From Neopestalotiopsis rosae (lineage: Eukaryota; Ascomycota; Sordariomycetes; Amphisphaeriales; Sporocadaceae), in contig JALGAS010000002.1 of NCBI GenBank assembly GCA_023078685.1, positions 3,720,001-3,784,000 on the forward strand: a stretch of 64,000 nt of DNA. The letters run 5' to 3'. The notes beneath the pieces are model-generated. The model did not search any database, was not told the DNA's origin, and was given only the letters and a program-made list of their open reading frames with translations. The translations under genes were made by a program, and so were the position numbers. Below are positions 34,264 to 44,872 of the stretch, piece after piece. How positions within the stretch are numbered: the first letter of the stretch is position 1; each line of letters begins with the position of its first letter.

Positions 34264-37200
34264 TCAAAATGCATCCCAAACTGCTCCGAGAAAACCTGGA
34301 CTCGGCTCTGACCTAAAGTTCTCTTCTCCATCTGCAACCCTAGTCTTATCCACTCCCGTCTCAAGATCCCATCTCGGGTTGAGGAAGTCGTCAAGGTTCT
34401 GCAGGACTGCAGCAACATCATCGACACCCTGACTTTGGGTATCGGCGCGCCAAGGCGACTGCCCCTCAGCGCTGTTTGCGGCATCTGGTATCTGACACGA
34501 CTCATCGACTGCGATTACTGGGCCAGGAGAGCTGTTTATATCTTGCCCCTCGTCAGCCTCCCGGAATGCCTGTGCCATTAGTCCAATACCGGGACTCATC
34601 TGAATTTGTTGTGACTCGCTAGGTAGGAGTCGAGCTGTGGCTCGGGGTTGCAGAATCTTAGTCTCAACAGAGGACCGCCGGCTAACAGCGTCAAAATGCT
34701 TTTGGAAATTTTCTCCCAAGTCTTCTTCATCAGCTGCACGAGAAAATTGCGGCGGCGGAGACGCTGCTTTGCTGACATTTGCATCAAGCACCGAATCTCC
34801 GATGTTGTTATTCTCCTCGTCAGGAAGGGGTGCAAAGGAGACTCGCAGATGCGACCGAGTTCTCACACTGGACCGCAAACTCGACCGAGCACTGCTGGTC
34901 CAAGGGTTTGCATTTGTTGCATCAGCAAGATATTGAGTACTTGGCAAGCCATCAGAAAATCTGTGGTGTCTCGAGCTGCGTTGATATTTCGGGGAAGGCG
35001 TATTGAACGTCGCAAAGGACTTAATTGACAGGATTGGCTCGGGGGTCGTCTGACGTTGGGCCAGGTGCGTCGTAGGTGTGGCTGGCTGTGCAAGGTATCC
35101 AATGCCCTTAGCTTGGGGAAGTAGAGACACTGTCGGCATGAGTGTCGGTGGTGCGCTATTGAACCTGGGTCCTTGTGTAGGCGGGGACTGATCCTCCAGC
35201 GTTTGCGAGCCCAACAAGTGTGCTTGACGAACGGCATATACAGGTTGACTGTTAGAGCACGCCCACGGACTTTGCTTCTCTGGAAAACTTTGCCCAGATA
35301 TATCCGATGGTGCCCGGAATACGGCATGCTGCAACGATTCTGAGGCTTGTAGACCAGCGGAATAGGGTGATCCATTCTCCAAAGAAGTCCATGGCTGTTG
35401 TTGTGAAAGTGGTATAGCAAGCGGTGGCGACACCTCCATGGGCGAGCTTGCAATACTGACCGGCCGCGAGCTAGACACCCATGCCTCTTCTTCAACAGGT
35501 TCGATTTTGATTTGTGCACCCTCAGATGCCCAAGGACTTTGTAGCGCAACCTCATTGTTTTGGAGTCCGCCTTCCTCGTTGTCGGTCGTTGTAGGGTTAA
35601 TATCCGCCGAGTCGTGGGTAATTTCCACCAGTGGAGGGGGGTCTTGGATATGGCTCGAGGGCTCATCTACCGATCCTTCCCCTACCACTTCCTCCTCTGA
35701 AGTAGGAACCATAATTTCTTGGTCATTGTGTTCTGGGGCTTCAATCAGAATCTCAAGTTCACCGCTCTGCTTCTGTACCTTCTCCACAGGCACATCGATA
35801 CCTGTTGCGTTGCCTTCGGTGTGGGCAGTGGAAATGTCGTCCTGATTGCATGAATCTGAGATCTGAGATTCAATGGATGAGCCGCCTTTGACACCGCCGG
35901 GACCCGACATTTTCACCTGATCAACTTCAACTATAACCTCTCCAGTCTCTGCGAGGGGCGTTTCAATGTTGCTTTCTCTTACTCCTTCAACTGGTAAGGA
36001 ATCTTCGGAGAGTTCAGGCTGTGCAGCAGTATCGACAATGGGGGAAGTTCTGCTCGTGTTGATTTCCATTGCGCCTGTTGAAAGCGCAGCTCCAGCCTCG
36101 AGCGCTCTGAATATAGAAATGTGCAAGGGCGTAGGCTGATTCTCAACACCTAGGAACAGCATTGCTTGCTCCGGACCCGTCTGGCTAAGCTGTTCACCGT
36201 GTGTGGTCTGCTGGGGCTGAACAAGGCCTTCCTGGCCATTTTCAGAGTTGAGACTGCTAAGAGTTGCAGTCTCTTCTGAGAGCTCTTCTTCACTCGTTTG
36301 AGGCTCAGGTCGATGTTCCGTGGGAGACTCCGTGACTGCTGTTGGTATACTGTTTGGAGCTACTAACGTGTCTTCTTGCAGTGTTATATCAACCAGCATA
36401 TCCGTTACACCTTGCTCGTTCATGGAGTAGTCGACGACATCAAGATCATGATGACCAGCAACGGCGTGTTCATCAAGTGTCGCTTCATGTTGCTTATCTG
36501 AATCTGGCGTTCCTGTTTGAGTAATCTGCGATTGTTGACTGACTAGATTATTTGGGGCAATCTTGATGGGTGCAGGTTTGGTGCTTTTTGCTCTGTACCG
36601 GAAACTGTCATCCCGGTGGCTTTCGAAGCTATTCTCGGCACACTCAATAGCTTCCAACGCGCTTGCAGTCCCATCTAAATGATCCTGCTCAGGAACCACA
36701 CCTCCCTTTGCGTGCTTTCGAGAGGTTTCTTGTGGCTGAGCAGCATTATCCATATCTGATGCGTCACGATAGTCCATTGACTGGCAATTCGACAGATCGC
36801 TGGCATCTTCGAGGACTTTGGATGGTTGTTTCGATTGACGACGACTACTCCTCCGTAGTGCATGAGCTTTAACTGCCACTTTTTTACGAGGTCGAGTTAT
36901 CGGTGCTGGAGACTTATGGGATGCTGTCGTGGATGCCCCTTCCCGGAGTGACTCCTCTGACTGTTGCCTGGCAATAGAGGATGGGGTAGTTTGCTCAAAA
37001 CTCTTGGTTGCATTCGTACGGTCATGTGGTAGAGACTGTGAGGCCGGTGCTGTGAAAGAAGGCGCGGGCAATGCGCTGGCACCAGGAACAATAGGAGTGG
37101 GGGTCGGCGTCGATACAGACGCAAAAGACAGATTTTCTGTTCTCCTGCGTTTATTGAGCTTGCTCTTCAGCCAATCCTGCTTGGCAGGCCTCTTCGTAGT

Positions 37201-37815
37201 GCTGCTTCCATGCGAGGCATCATCGGTTCCTACGTCCGGTGCCCAAAAATCATCTCGCTCCAGGGTGTCTCGGTGCACGTTCTTCGCCCAATCTCGTATG
37301 CGTGATCTTGAGGAAGAATCAAAGTGAGTATTGTCGGCTAATTCAAGCTCGCGATTGCTCTGTGGGCTTGGTAAATGGCATTGTATAGAGTCTTGCAACG
37401 CCGGGGCTGTGTTCACCAAATCTTCAACATCGTCTTGATGTGTCTGAATTATGGCCTTTGCCGAAGCACTCGTCACTTTGGCGGGGTGTGCTTTGTATGA
37501 ATTATTCGGGGCACATCCTTGGCGATTGGAAGCTTGACGAGCTGCGAGCCAAGGGTTTCGCCAACCAGAAGCTTGATCGAAAGGGCCTCTTAATGCAGCG
37601 GATATCAGTCTTGGACGTTGGCCCCTGAGGAATCTGAGAGCATGTTCTTCGTAGCGTAATCGTTGAGCTACCCGTTCGGGCTGCGTCAGAGCCTCGTCGG
37701 AACCAAGGTAGAGAACTTCCTCGCCATCGTCGTAGGCAGCACAGTAGATGGGTTCGTCTCCGAGATTTTGCCGCTCCCCCATCAGATTTTCCATTTCGAT
37801 ATCACCGGACGCCAT
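34264..37815 (-). CDS. Large disordered conserved fungal protein, function unknown
   Basis: Single-exon 1183-aa protein from the ATG at 37815. The only well-ordered segment is N-terminal, about residues 22-92: EEVLYLGSDEALTQPERVAQ, then RLRYEEHALRFLRGQRPRL and a GPFDQASGWRNPW motif. From memory, this block recurs in filamentous ascomycete proteins carrying the uninformative label 'protamine P1'; I cannot check that. The remainder is Ser/Glu/Gln-rich with basic patches (KSKLNKRRRT near 225) that suggest a nuclear location. Short repeated SPWASxxxQ / SPWRADTQSQ / GAVWDAF motifs recur toward the C-terminus and may be peptide docking sites. No enzymatic domain is visible. It is divergent to CDC11. 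Confidence 0.85.
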   Translation of the reverse strand: MASGDIEMENLMGERQNLGDEPIYCAAYDDGEEVLYLGSDEALTQPERVAQRLRYEEHALRFLRGQRPRLISAALRGPFDQASGWRNPWLAARQASNRQGCAPNNSYKAHPAKVTSASAKAIIQTHQDDVEDLVNTAPALQDSIQCHLPSPQSNRELELADNTHFDSSSRSRIRDWAKNVHRDTLERDDFWAPDVGTDDASHGSSTTKRPAKQDWLKSKLNKRRRTENLSFASVSTPTPTPIVPGASALPAPSFTAPASQSLPHDRTNATKSFEQTTPSSIARQQSEESLREGASTTASHKSPAPITRPRKKVAVKAHALRRSSRRQSKQPSKVLEDASDLSNCQSMDYRDASDMDNAAQPQETSRKHAKGGVVPEQDHLDGTASALEAIECAENSFESHRDDSFRYRAKSTKPAPIKIAPNNLVSQQSQITQTGTPDSDKQHEATLDEHAVAGHHDLDVVDYSMNEQGVTDMLVDITLQEDTLVAPNSIPTAVTESPTEHRPEPQTSEEELSEETATLSSLNSENGQEGLVQPQQTTHGEQLSQTGPEQAMLFLGVENQPTPLHISIFRALEAGAALSTGAMEINTSRTSPIVDTAAQPELSEDSLPVEGVRESNIETPLAETGEVIVEVDQVKMSGPGGVKGGSSIESQISDSCNQDDISTAHTEGNATGIDVPVEKVQKQSGELEILIEAPEHNDQEIMVPTSEEEVVGEGSVDEPSSHIQDPPPLVEITHDSADINPTTTDNEEGGLQNNEVALQSPWASEGAQIKIEPVEEEAWVSSSRPVSIASSPMEVSPPLAIPLSQQQPWTSLENGSPYSAGLQASESLQHAVFRAPSDISGQSFPEKQSPWACSNSQPVYAVRQAHLLGSQTLEDQSPPTQGPRFNSAPPTLMPTVSLLPQAKGIGYLAQPATPTTHLAQRQTTPEPILSIKSFATFNTPSPKYQRSSRHHRFSDGLPSTQYLADATNANPWTSSARSSLRSSVRTRSHLRVSFAPLPDEENNNIGDSVLDANVSKAASPPPQFSRAADEEDLGENFQKHFDAVSRRSSVETKILQPRATARLLPSESQQIQMSPGIGLMAQAFREADEGQDINSSPGPVIAVDESCQIPDAANSAEGQSPWRADTQSQGVDDVAAVLQNLDDFLNPRWDLETGVDKTRVADGEENFRSEPSPGFLGAVWDAF

Positions 37816-39100
37816 TGCATCAGGAATAACAGCATTGGCAGGATGCGGACATTGTTGTTGTCGGGCTGATCTGTATTCACCTCCAAATGAACTTGATTTG
37901 GCTCAGGGTCGGTTCGAGAGGGGTGAGATGAATGTGGCGGTTTGGATTGACGGGTGATTGCCGATTTCAAGAAGCGCCACTGCCTGGAGTTTGGCGAACT
38001 CTCAACCTGCTCTAAATTCGGAAGTGGGACAAACCCGTTCACTGGACGACGCGCTTGCTGGCTGCAGAGTACAAGACGCGGGCCAGACGCGTTAATTGAT
38101 ATACGCACGGATCACTTCTTGGTTAGTGAGCTACCTGTGTACCACCAGTGAACCTCTTTAATTACATAAGATATCTCATATTCAGATATTCATTGTGAGC
38201 CGATTCTCGTCATGTATCTCGCTACATGCCTGATACCGTGTTTAAATCTAGCTAATGATAACCTTGATGTCAAATCTACAGAATACTGAGGACGCACTTT
38301 GTAGAAAGATAACAAGAGCACAATATGCTGCTTTCCCCCTATCTATAATTTCTTTTTCACAAGTAGAAGCCATCACTTTAAAAAGTACTGTCTCACCTTC
38401 AAGCGCCGATACGAGAAGACAGAAGCCACTCATTGGTGCAAGTGCACGGCAAAGTCAATTGTTGGTGGGGCAGAGCTGCTTCTCGCCAGCCGACGATAGG
38501 CTGGACCCAGATAGCTGCCACATATCTTGAAGGCAGCATCGTCGCTGTAGCAACCGGCTATCGACCCTAGCCCAGCTGAGCCCAGCTCATGTTGTTCCCA
38601 CTTGTCCAGCGTAGTGGGCACCAAATCGCGCGTGTGCATCTTGGTTTATCAGTGGTGATAGAGCCGCAGCATCGTCATCGATCGAGCTTGGGATATTGAT
38701 GCTTGTTCCAAGCTTTGGTAGTATCATTCTTTTCTATTTTGTTTCAGCATCTTGCGATTTCATCTTCACCTTCTCCCAATCATTTGCTTCATCACAACGG
38801 GACCTAAATTTTCCTGCCGCGCTCGGTGCACCAAAGGTAATTTGCAATTGCCCAGGCCGTCCCGCCTCTGTTTTGTTCTCCTCCACTCTGCCCCACGCGA
38901 CTTTTGCGCCCGACATAAGTAAACATCATAATAGTAGGGACTAGCTAACCCATCTTTTTGCGACTACTTACAGCCCACTTTGGCCGAGAAGCATCATCCC
39001 AGCGTCGGATCTTCACAATCAATCTCTCATATGGAATCTGTACCAATTTGACCATCCGCCGCCGCTCCTCGCCGACACCACTGTCGGTCGCCTTGAAGCC
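37816..39100. other. Divergent promoter interval
   Basis: 1285 bp between the minus-strand disordered-protein gene and CDC11 (+). No supported gene. AT-rich around 38.15-38.4 kb; the last 150 bp before CDC11 is pyrimidine/CGCC-rich, like a fungal 5' leader. Confidence 0.55.
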
Positions 39101-42100
39101 ATGGCGCCCCATGCCTGGCTTGATTCCCTTTCAGAGGACTGGGTCTCCCAGCCCAGATCCGACTCCTCTCAGGCACAATTATCCGTCTATTCAGACCACT
39201 CACGCGCCTCACAACAGAGCAACGCCGGCGCAGCAGGCATATCGCAGCCGCCTTCCTCCCGATCCCTACACAAGCCCGATTCATCGTCGACTGATGCGCT
39301 CGGCGAGAGAAGCTCCAATAACATCAATATTCAAGCGTCGCAACGCCCATCGTCCCGAGTGTCTGATGACGTAAAGTCGTCGCAAAGAGATAGACACACA
39401 AGTCGATCCAACTCAACCTCGGCATCAGGCTCCGTTCAGCACAATACCATAGAGCACAGGTCGCTGAGTGCATCGCCAAGCAAGAACAGAGATTCCATAC
39501 CCGAGTGGAGGAGGAGGTTGCTGCACGGTGAGGGAGACTATGCAGAGCCGCTGAACCTGTTCAGCTCAGCCGGCGCCGGTTTAGAAAGCATGTTCCGTCC
39601 ACCGCCTTCAGCAGGTGCTAACCCCGGGGGAGCCCACGACGAGGGCCACGCGCTTCATGACATGACGATGCCATCGAGTCCGCCTCCATATTTCAGATCC
39701 CGTCCACACAACATCTCTAATGGTACATTCGAAGAATCCAGCTTGGACTTTTCCGAGATCCAGCCAATTCAGCCGCCGCTTCGAAAGCAGGGTACCGCAC
39801 ATACAAACAACAATGAAAAGGATAATGGGTCGAGTGTGCTGAAGACCCAGGGACAAGAATCCTCGATTTCATCCGATTCAAAACAATATCTAGATGTATC
39901 GCGTCGGGTTAGCGGCAGGAGTGACATCCGGAACGAAGATTTTAGTCCCATCTATCTCACGCGACTCAGTAAGGAGGATGGCAAGATTACTTTTGCTCCC
40001 ACAGAGCTCTCTGCTGACTCACTGCGGAAACGCTTAGACGAGCTCCGCCAAGGTCACTCATTTGTGAAGTCGGATTCTCACGAACAAGAGTCTTCCGTGC
40101 CACAAGACGATCCAGACTCAACACAGGATTATGCCCGTCAAGGTGCTTTCTTGAACATGAAGCGAGGAGGCTATTCCGCGGAAGGATCCTTCAGACGTCG
40201 TCCGCTCAGTCCTCCAGTACATGTAGATACATCCGAGCTGCCTGAATCTTCACTCCAGGCCAGTACGCCAAAACACTTCCCAGCTACAATCAGAATAGTT
40301 CCACCTACGGAATCTAAAGATCACACGACTTCAGATACCAGTTTTCAACGCGCATCCGACCCAAATCTAGAGAAGCGCCCTGAACACAGCCATAGTATCG
40401 GAGGGAGCCCACTCAAGCTCTTTGGTCCATACGACACCTTCACAAACCAGACATTGATGCGACGAATTAGTCAGTTTGAAGACCCAATAACTGAGCACCC
40501 TTCCTACGAAGCATCCCTCGAGAAGTCGCATTCTTCATCACTGTCAGCACAAGAGAACGACTCGAGCAATCCCATGCGGTCTTCCACTAACGGTGGCGAG
40601 CCAAGAAAGCGACAAGTGAGCCGCGGTCATGAGGATGTTCGTGGAATTGTGAACAACTTTGGTGTAGGTGATCTGGACGACTATGTCTTCAGTGAGGATA
40701 TTTCATTGGGTCCTATTGAGCGATCCGAATTGCGCAACAAGGAGAACATTGGTCCTACCCGAAGCTCACAGGCCCGCGGCGTTGTCTTCGATCTTGGACA
40801 TAAATCCTCTTCCGTACTTGAAGACGAGGACTTGAAGTTGGACATGTGGCGAACACGAACTAGCACAAATGCAAGCTCTTCAAAGCAGTCCGCCAGGTCG
40901 TCACGTCCGGCAGCATCACCCGAGAGGCCTTTGGGTAGTCGCTTCGTTCTCGGAACCCCCAAAAGGGACAGCTCAGAGGGAAAACGACCACGTACTTCAC
41001 CATCTAAGGATCCCACACCCAAGCGGAGAAGGACTTTGCACAGATCTGATATCGCATATGGCCTGGAAGCGCACCCTGCAGCTATTGAGGCAGTTCAAAA
41101 CGTACACTGCCAGATGCAGTCTGGTATTGGCCGGAAGCGCAAGGATGCTCGACCTAGTGAGTTGCAGCAATCTGCGAATTCTGCCGTGATGGCAAATCGA
41201 CAGGTGGCTCGGCCTCGCACACCGACGCCCAGTCAGCGGTCTTCTGTCCAACGCGAGCAAGACTTCTCCCCAGGCTTCTCTCGTGAAAGCATCCAGGCCG
41301 CCTTGCTCAGGCCTTCTTCAGAGGGCTCTGACATGGTTAGTCAGGATTTCCAACCCAGTGGATCCAGAAGGGTCTCGATAAAGACGCAAGACTTTTTTGT
41401 GGAAGCAGAAAAAATCATGGCAATGATCAGGAGCAAGGCGCGACCATCCAACGTATACAGTAATTATGACAGTGGCGATGAGTCCGGAGAAGATATTTCC
41501 AGTCGACGCAGGACTGCATCGGCCGAGGAATCATACGACGACTCTTACGAAGATTCTTTCCAGGAGCCATTCCTGAGACCCCCGAGTCGTGAAGGAGGCC
41601 CCGTTCAGCATTTAGCCAGTCGACAACAAGACCCTGCAATTGCGGACAAACTCAAGCAGTATGAAGAGAAGAGCGACATGGGAGATCTCATCACATACTC
41701 TATGCGCTCTATGGGATTGGCCAGGGAGGCCACCCAGGAAGTGCAGAGACTCAATGAAGCTCTGAAGGCGGACCTTCGTTACGGTCAGACGCGAAGCAGC
41801 ACTCCAGAGGAAGGGGAAGTTATTAGCGACATTTCTAACGTGCGACTGTCTCGAAACCCTGACGCCGACACGGACGATGAGTTTGGACCCATATCATCGC
41901 ATGGATCAGGGTCCTCTAGCGGCTCCACCAGATCCGTACCAACTGCTTCTTCATCGCGCGGTTCGGAGTCTAGGAGATTAATTGCACCCGATGCAGTTAG
42001 CCAATTTATTGGGGACCATGTTGGTAATATGCAATTGGACAAGGAAAAAAACGTTTGGATGAAAGTAAAGACTACCAAGCGAGAAACGTTGGGGTTAAAC

Positions 42101-44524
42101 ATCCTACCCTCCGAGGACAGCGAGGAAGATCCCTTCGCCAGCATTCCGGATCTCTCCGTCGATGTAAACAAAGAAAAACAACATCTCGCTCTCAGGACTG
42201 GACCTCTTGATGATTTGCAGGAGTACGTCAAAGAAGACTTTCCGCACCCCCCAGCGTCCAGCAAAAAGCCTACTGCCACGGACAAGGCTGTTGATCTCGG
42301 CACCCTGCTGAGATACGCGAAACAAACCTTTCAAGGCAAGAACAAGAGCATGCCCAGTTTTGCTAGAGGGGTCGAAGTGGATGACGAGGTTGAACACGAA
42401 ATCACACTGGACGAGGATCGAGTACAGAAGTCGGGTCGGAAACGCGGCTTGACCATTACGTTTTCATCGCCCGTTGCCTCTTTTATTCAGGATGTACTGC
42501 CACAAGAGTTGCACGGTGATACAACCATCGATCAAGTCAGTCCCGAGGAAAGCTTCGTTGACGACACTTCTGCACACTCTTTAGAGCGAGGAAGGGAGGC
42601 GAAGCCTGCTGCATCTGCTGCCCACAATGCCGACCAATCGAGATCACGAAGTCGTTCCAAGAGTGTGGGACGCAGTCTGTCAGTTAGAGGCAGAACTTTC
42701 ATTCCCAGACCAGTGTCGCGCATCGATGAGCAGGATGAGGAGACAGCAGTTGAGGTCTCGGTGCTTGAGCAAGGTCAGCTCAGCATTCTTGGTGAATCGA
42801 GTGTCATTTTGTCAAATGGTGGCCAGCAGCGGCGGGGTAGTGTCAGTCTCTTGTTCACAACACCAGCTCCAATCCGACAGATCCCCCAAGGACTAGCCAC
42901 GCCAATCATCGCAGACCATGTAGGAATGCTGTCACTCAGCCCACTGTCTGAGCTGACTTTCAATCACGGAGACCGATCCAATGCTCTGGAAGTCAGCTAT
43001 GTCGTTGGTGATGACTACTTGGTGACGGGAGATAAGTCCAAGCGTGTCATGTCACAAGCTATTCGCACCCTGGTCGAGAAAATCACAGAGGTTGAGCCAT
43101 TTGAGCCGGACTGGGACTCTATCAGCGTTCTCAACATCAATGGCAAACGGCTGGGGAGTTTGCACAAGTTGGATGAGTTCTGTGGCAGCATTGTTACCAT
43201 GGATGCCTCTGACAACTTGCTTAGCCACCTGGACGGCGTCCCACAATCTGTTCGAAACCTCAAGATCACGCATAATCATCTATCTGAGCTCACTCCATGG
43301 GGTCACTTGCTGAATCTCCAGTACGTGGACATTTCCAACAACCAGATTAACAGTCTGCACGCTTTCAAGGATCTTGTTCACCTCCGAAACCTTCGCGCAG
43401 ACAACAACCTCATCGAGAGTCTGGAGGGAATCAAGTTTCACGATTCACTCCAAGTGCTTCGTGCGCGCAACAACCTGATAGAGGAAGTCGATCTCGAGGG
43501 GACCAAGCTTCAGCACTTGACTGAATTGGACTTGCAGGGCAATAACATCCGTTCCGTGGCCAATATCGAGCAGTTGTCTTCGCTGTCCACTCTCAACCTG
43601 GAAGACAATTGTCTGGCATCATTCTCGACCACCACAGATGACATGCCATCACTACGCTATCTACAATTGTCGGTTAATGCCATTACGGAATTGAGCATCG
43701 CATCTTTTCCCTCTCTACGACTGCTTCATGCAGATCGAAACCAACTTATCACCTTGAGAGGCTTTTCTCGCGCTCGCAGACTTGATAGTCTCTCTCTCCG
43801 AGAGCAGAGGGGTCAAGAGCCACTGAATATTTCATTTTTGACTGCCGCTTATGAAGTTCGCAAGCTTTTCCTCTCTGGCAATCTTCTGACGACTTTTGAT
43901 CCAAAAGTAGATTTCCTCAACTTGCAGTTTCTTGAGCTCGCCAATTGTGGACTGCAATCACTAGGTGCCAACTTTGGGCAGCTCATGCCCAACTTGAGAA
44001 CCCTGAATTTGAACTTCAATGCACTGGAGGACTTGTCTGCTTTGCGATTCATTCCAAGGTTGAAAAAGCTTCTCGTGGCAGGCAACAGATTGTCAGATAC
44101 AATTGCCTTGGCCAACCTGTTGCTAGAATTTCCACACCTTGCCAAGCTGGATCTGAGAGACAATATTGCCACACTGGGTTTCTACCCACCCATCCAGAGC
44201 TTGGTCTCTGTGGAACAAGAGACGGACCTGGATCCATTCGTCTTGCCTGATATGAACCAGGAGCGAGATGATAGCTTCTCCAGACGATTGGACGCAGGCA
44301 CGAAGCAAAAGAGGCGATTCTACGAGATTGCTATTACACAGCGTTGCGGGCGACTTAAGACGCTAGACGGACTTTCCGTTGACAGGCAACGCATCCGCCA
44401 GAAGGACGATGTCTGGCAAGCACTGTTGGAGAGCGGCGTCATCTCCCATGTCACCAAGAAGGACCCAGTGGGAGACACAAGAAGACGTACCCCTGAAGCA
44501 ACAGGTGAAACACACGAAATATGA
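39101..44524 (+). CDS. CDC11: Septation initiation network scaffold, Cdc11/Nud1 type, leucine-rich repeats
   Basis: Spindle-pole-body scaffold that recruits the septation/mitotic-exit kinases in fission yeast (Cdc11), budding yeast (Nud1) and Aspergillus (SnaD). Single exon, 1807 aa, from the ATG at 39101 (MAPHAWLDSLSEDWVSQPR), which matches the conserved fungal start with W-L-x-S-L-x-x-x-W-V. A second conserved block is IPEWRRRLLHGEGDYAEPLN at about 134-153. The middle 1000 residues are Ser/Arg-rich and disordered with many SP/TP sites, as expected for a phosphoregulated scaffold. Leucine-rich repeats run from about 1340 to 1700 (LKITHNHLSELTPWGHL, LQYVDISNNQINSLHAF, LTELDLQGNNIRSVANI). The LRR-plus-long-tail architecture makes the assignment strong. 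Confidence 0.92.
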   Translation: MAPHAWLDSLSEDWVSQPRSDSSQAQLSVYSDHSRASQQSNAGAAGISQPPSSRSLHKPDSSSTDALGERSSNNINIQASQRPSSRVSDDVKSSQRDRHTSRSNSTSASGSVQHNTIEHRSLSASPSKNRDSIPEWRRRLLHGEGDYAEPLNLFSSAGAGLESMFRPPPSAGANPGGAHDEGHALHDMTMPSSPPPYFRSRPHNISNGTFEESSLDFSEIQPIQPPLRKQGTAHTNNNEKDNGSSVLKTQGQESSISSDSKQYLDVSRRVSGRSDIRNEDFSPIYLTRLSKEDGKITFAPTELSADSLRKRLDELRQGHSFVKSDSHEQESSVPQDDPDSTQDYARQGAFLNMKRGGYSAEGSFRRRPLSPPVHVDTSELPESSLQASTPKHFPATIRIVPPTESKDHTTSDTSFQRASDPNLEKRPEHSHSIGGSPLKLFGPYDTFTNQTLMRRISQFEDPITEHPSYEASLEKSHSSSLSAQENDSSNPMRSSTNGGEPRKRQVSRGHEDVRGIVNNFGVGDLDDYVFSEDISLGPIERSELRNKENIGPTRSSQARGVVFDLGHKSSSVLEDEDLKLDMWRTRTSTNASSSKQSARSSRPAASPERPLGSRFVLGTPKRDSSEGKRPRTSPSKDPTPKRRRTLHRSDIAYGLEAHPAAIEAVQNVHCQMQSGIGRKRKDARPSELQQSANSAVMANRQVARPRTPTPSQRSSVQREQDFSPGFSRESIQAALLRPSSEGSDMVSQDFQPSGSRRVSIKTQDFFVEAEKIMAMIRSKARPSNVYSNYDSGDESGEDISSRRRTASAEESYDDSYEDSFQEPFLRPPSREGGPVQHLASRQQDPAIADKLKQYEEKSDMGDLITYSMRSMGLAREATQEVQRLNEALKADLRYGQTRSSTPEEGEVISDISNVRLSRNPDADTDDEFGPISSHGSGSSSGSTRSVPTASSSRGSESRRLIAPDAVSQFIGDHVGNMQLDKEKNVWMKVKTTKRETLGLNILPSEDSEEDPFASIPDLSVDVNKEKQHLALRTGPLDDLQEYVKEDFPHPPASSKKPTATDKAVDLGTLLRYAKQTFQGKNKSMPSFARGVEVDDEVEHEITLDEDRVQKSGRKRGLTITFSSPVASFIQDVLPQELHGDTTIDQVSPEESFVDDTSAHSLERGREAKPAASAAHNADQSRSRSRSKSVGRSLSVRGRTFIPRPVSRIDEQDEETAVEVSVLEQGQLSILGESSVILSNGGQQRRGSVSLLFTTPAPIRQIPQGLATPIIADHVGMLSLSPLSELTFNHGDRSNALEVSYVVGDDYLVTGDKSKRVMSQAIRTLVEKITEVEPFEPDWDSISVLNINGKRLGSLHKLDEFCGSIVTMDASDNLLSHLDGVPQSVRNLKITHNHLSELTPWGHLLNLQYVDISNNQINSLHAFKDLVHLRNLRADNNLIESLEGIKFHDSLQVLRARNNLIEEVDLEGTKLQHLTELDLQGNNIRSVANIEQLSSLSTLNLEDNCLASFSTTTDDMPSLRYLQLSVNAITELSIASFPSLRLLHADRNQLITLRGFSRARRLDSLSLREQRGQEPLNISFLTAAYEVRKLFLSGNLLTTFDPKVDFLNLQFLELANCGLQSLGANFGQLMPNLRTLNLNFNALEDLSALRFIPRLKKLLVAGNRLSDTIALANLLLEFPHLAKLDLRDNIATLGFYPPIQSLVSVEQETDLDPFVLPDMNQERDDSFSRRLDAGTKQKRRFYEIAITQRCGRLKTLDGLSVDRQRIRQKDDVWQALLESGVISHVTKKDPVGDTRRRTPEATGETHEI

Positions 44525-44872
44525 AGTACATGAAATATGGAGTTTGGAGCGGGCCGCTCGGAGGCGTGAATGCCGGCGTGCTGTATGAGACTATGGATAT
44601 ATCAGGACAATTGTTGGAATTATTTGTTTTTTTTACTGTTTCTGCATCAACACCAGTTGATGATGCTTGATAAGGCGTTCAGGGAAAAGCAGCCAGCTCC
44701 TCTTGGCGATGGAGCTGGCCCGGATCGGCGTCAAGCGTGTATATTGATTTCTCTTGTAATACCTAGACCTGCATGCATGCGAGACATGATAAACGGTTCA
44801 TAATGAGAGACGATTGTGTTCAATACAATGGCTACATATAAAATTTGTGTTGTGATTCTCAGAATTTATTCG
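44525..44872. other. Convergent 3' intergenic region
   Basis: 348 bp between CDC11 (+) and the C2H2 gene (-); two 3' flanks and nothing else recognised. Confidence 0.6.
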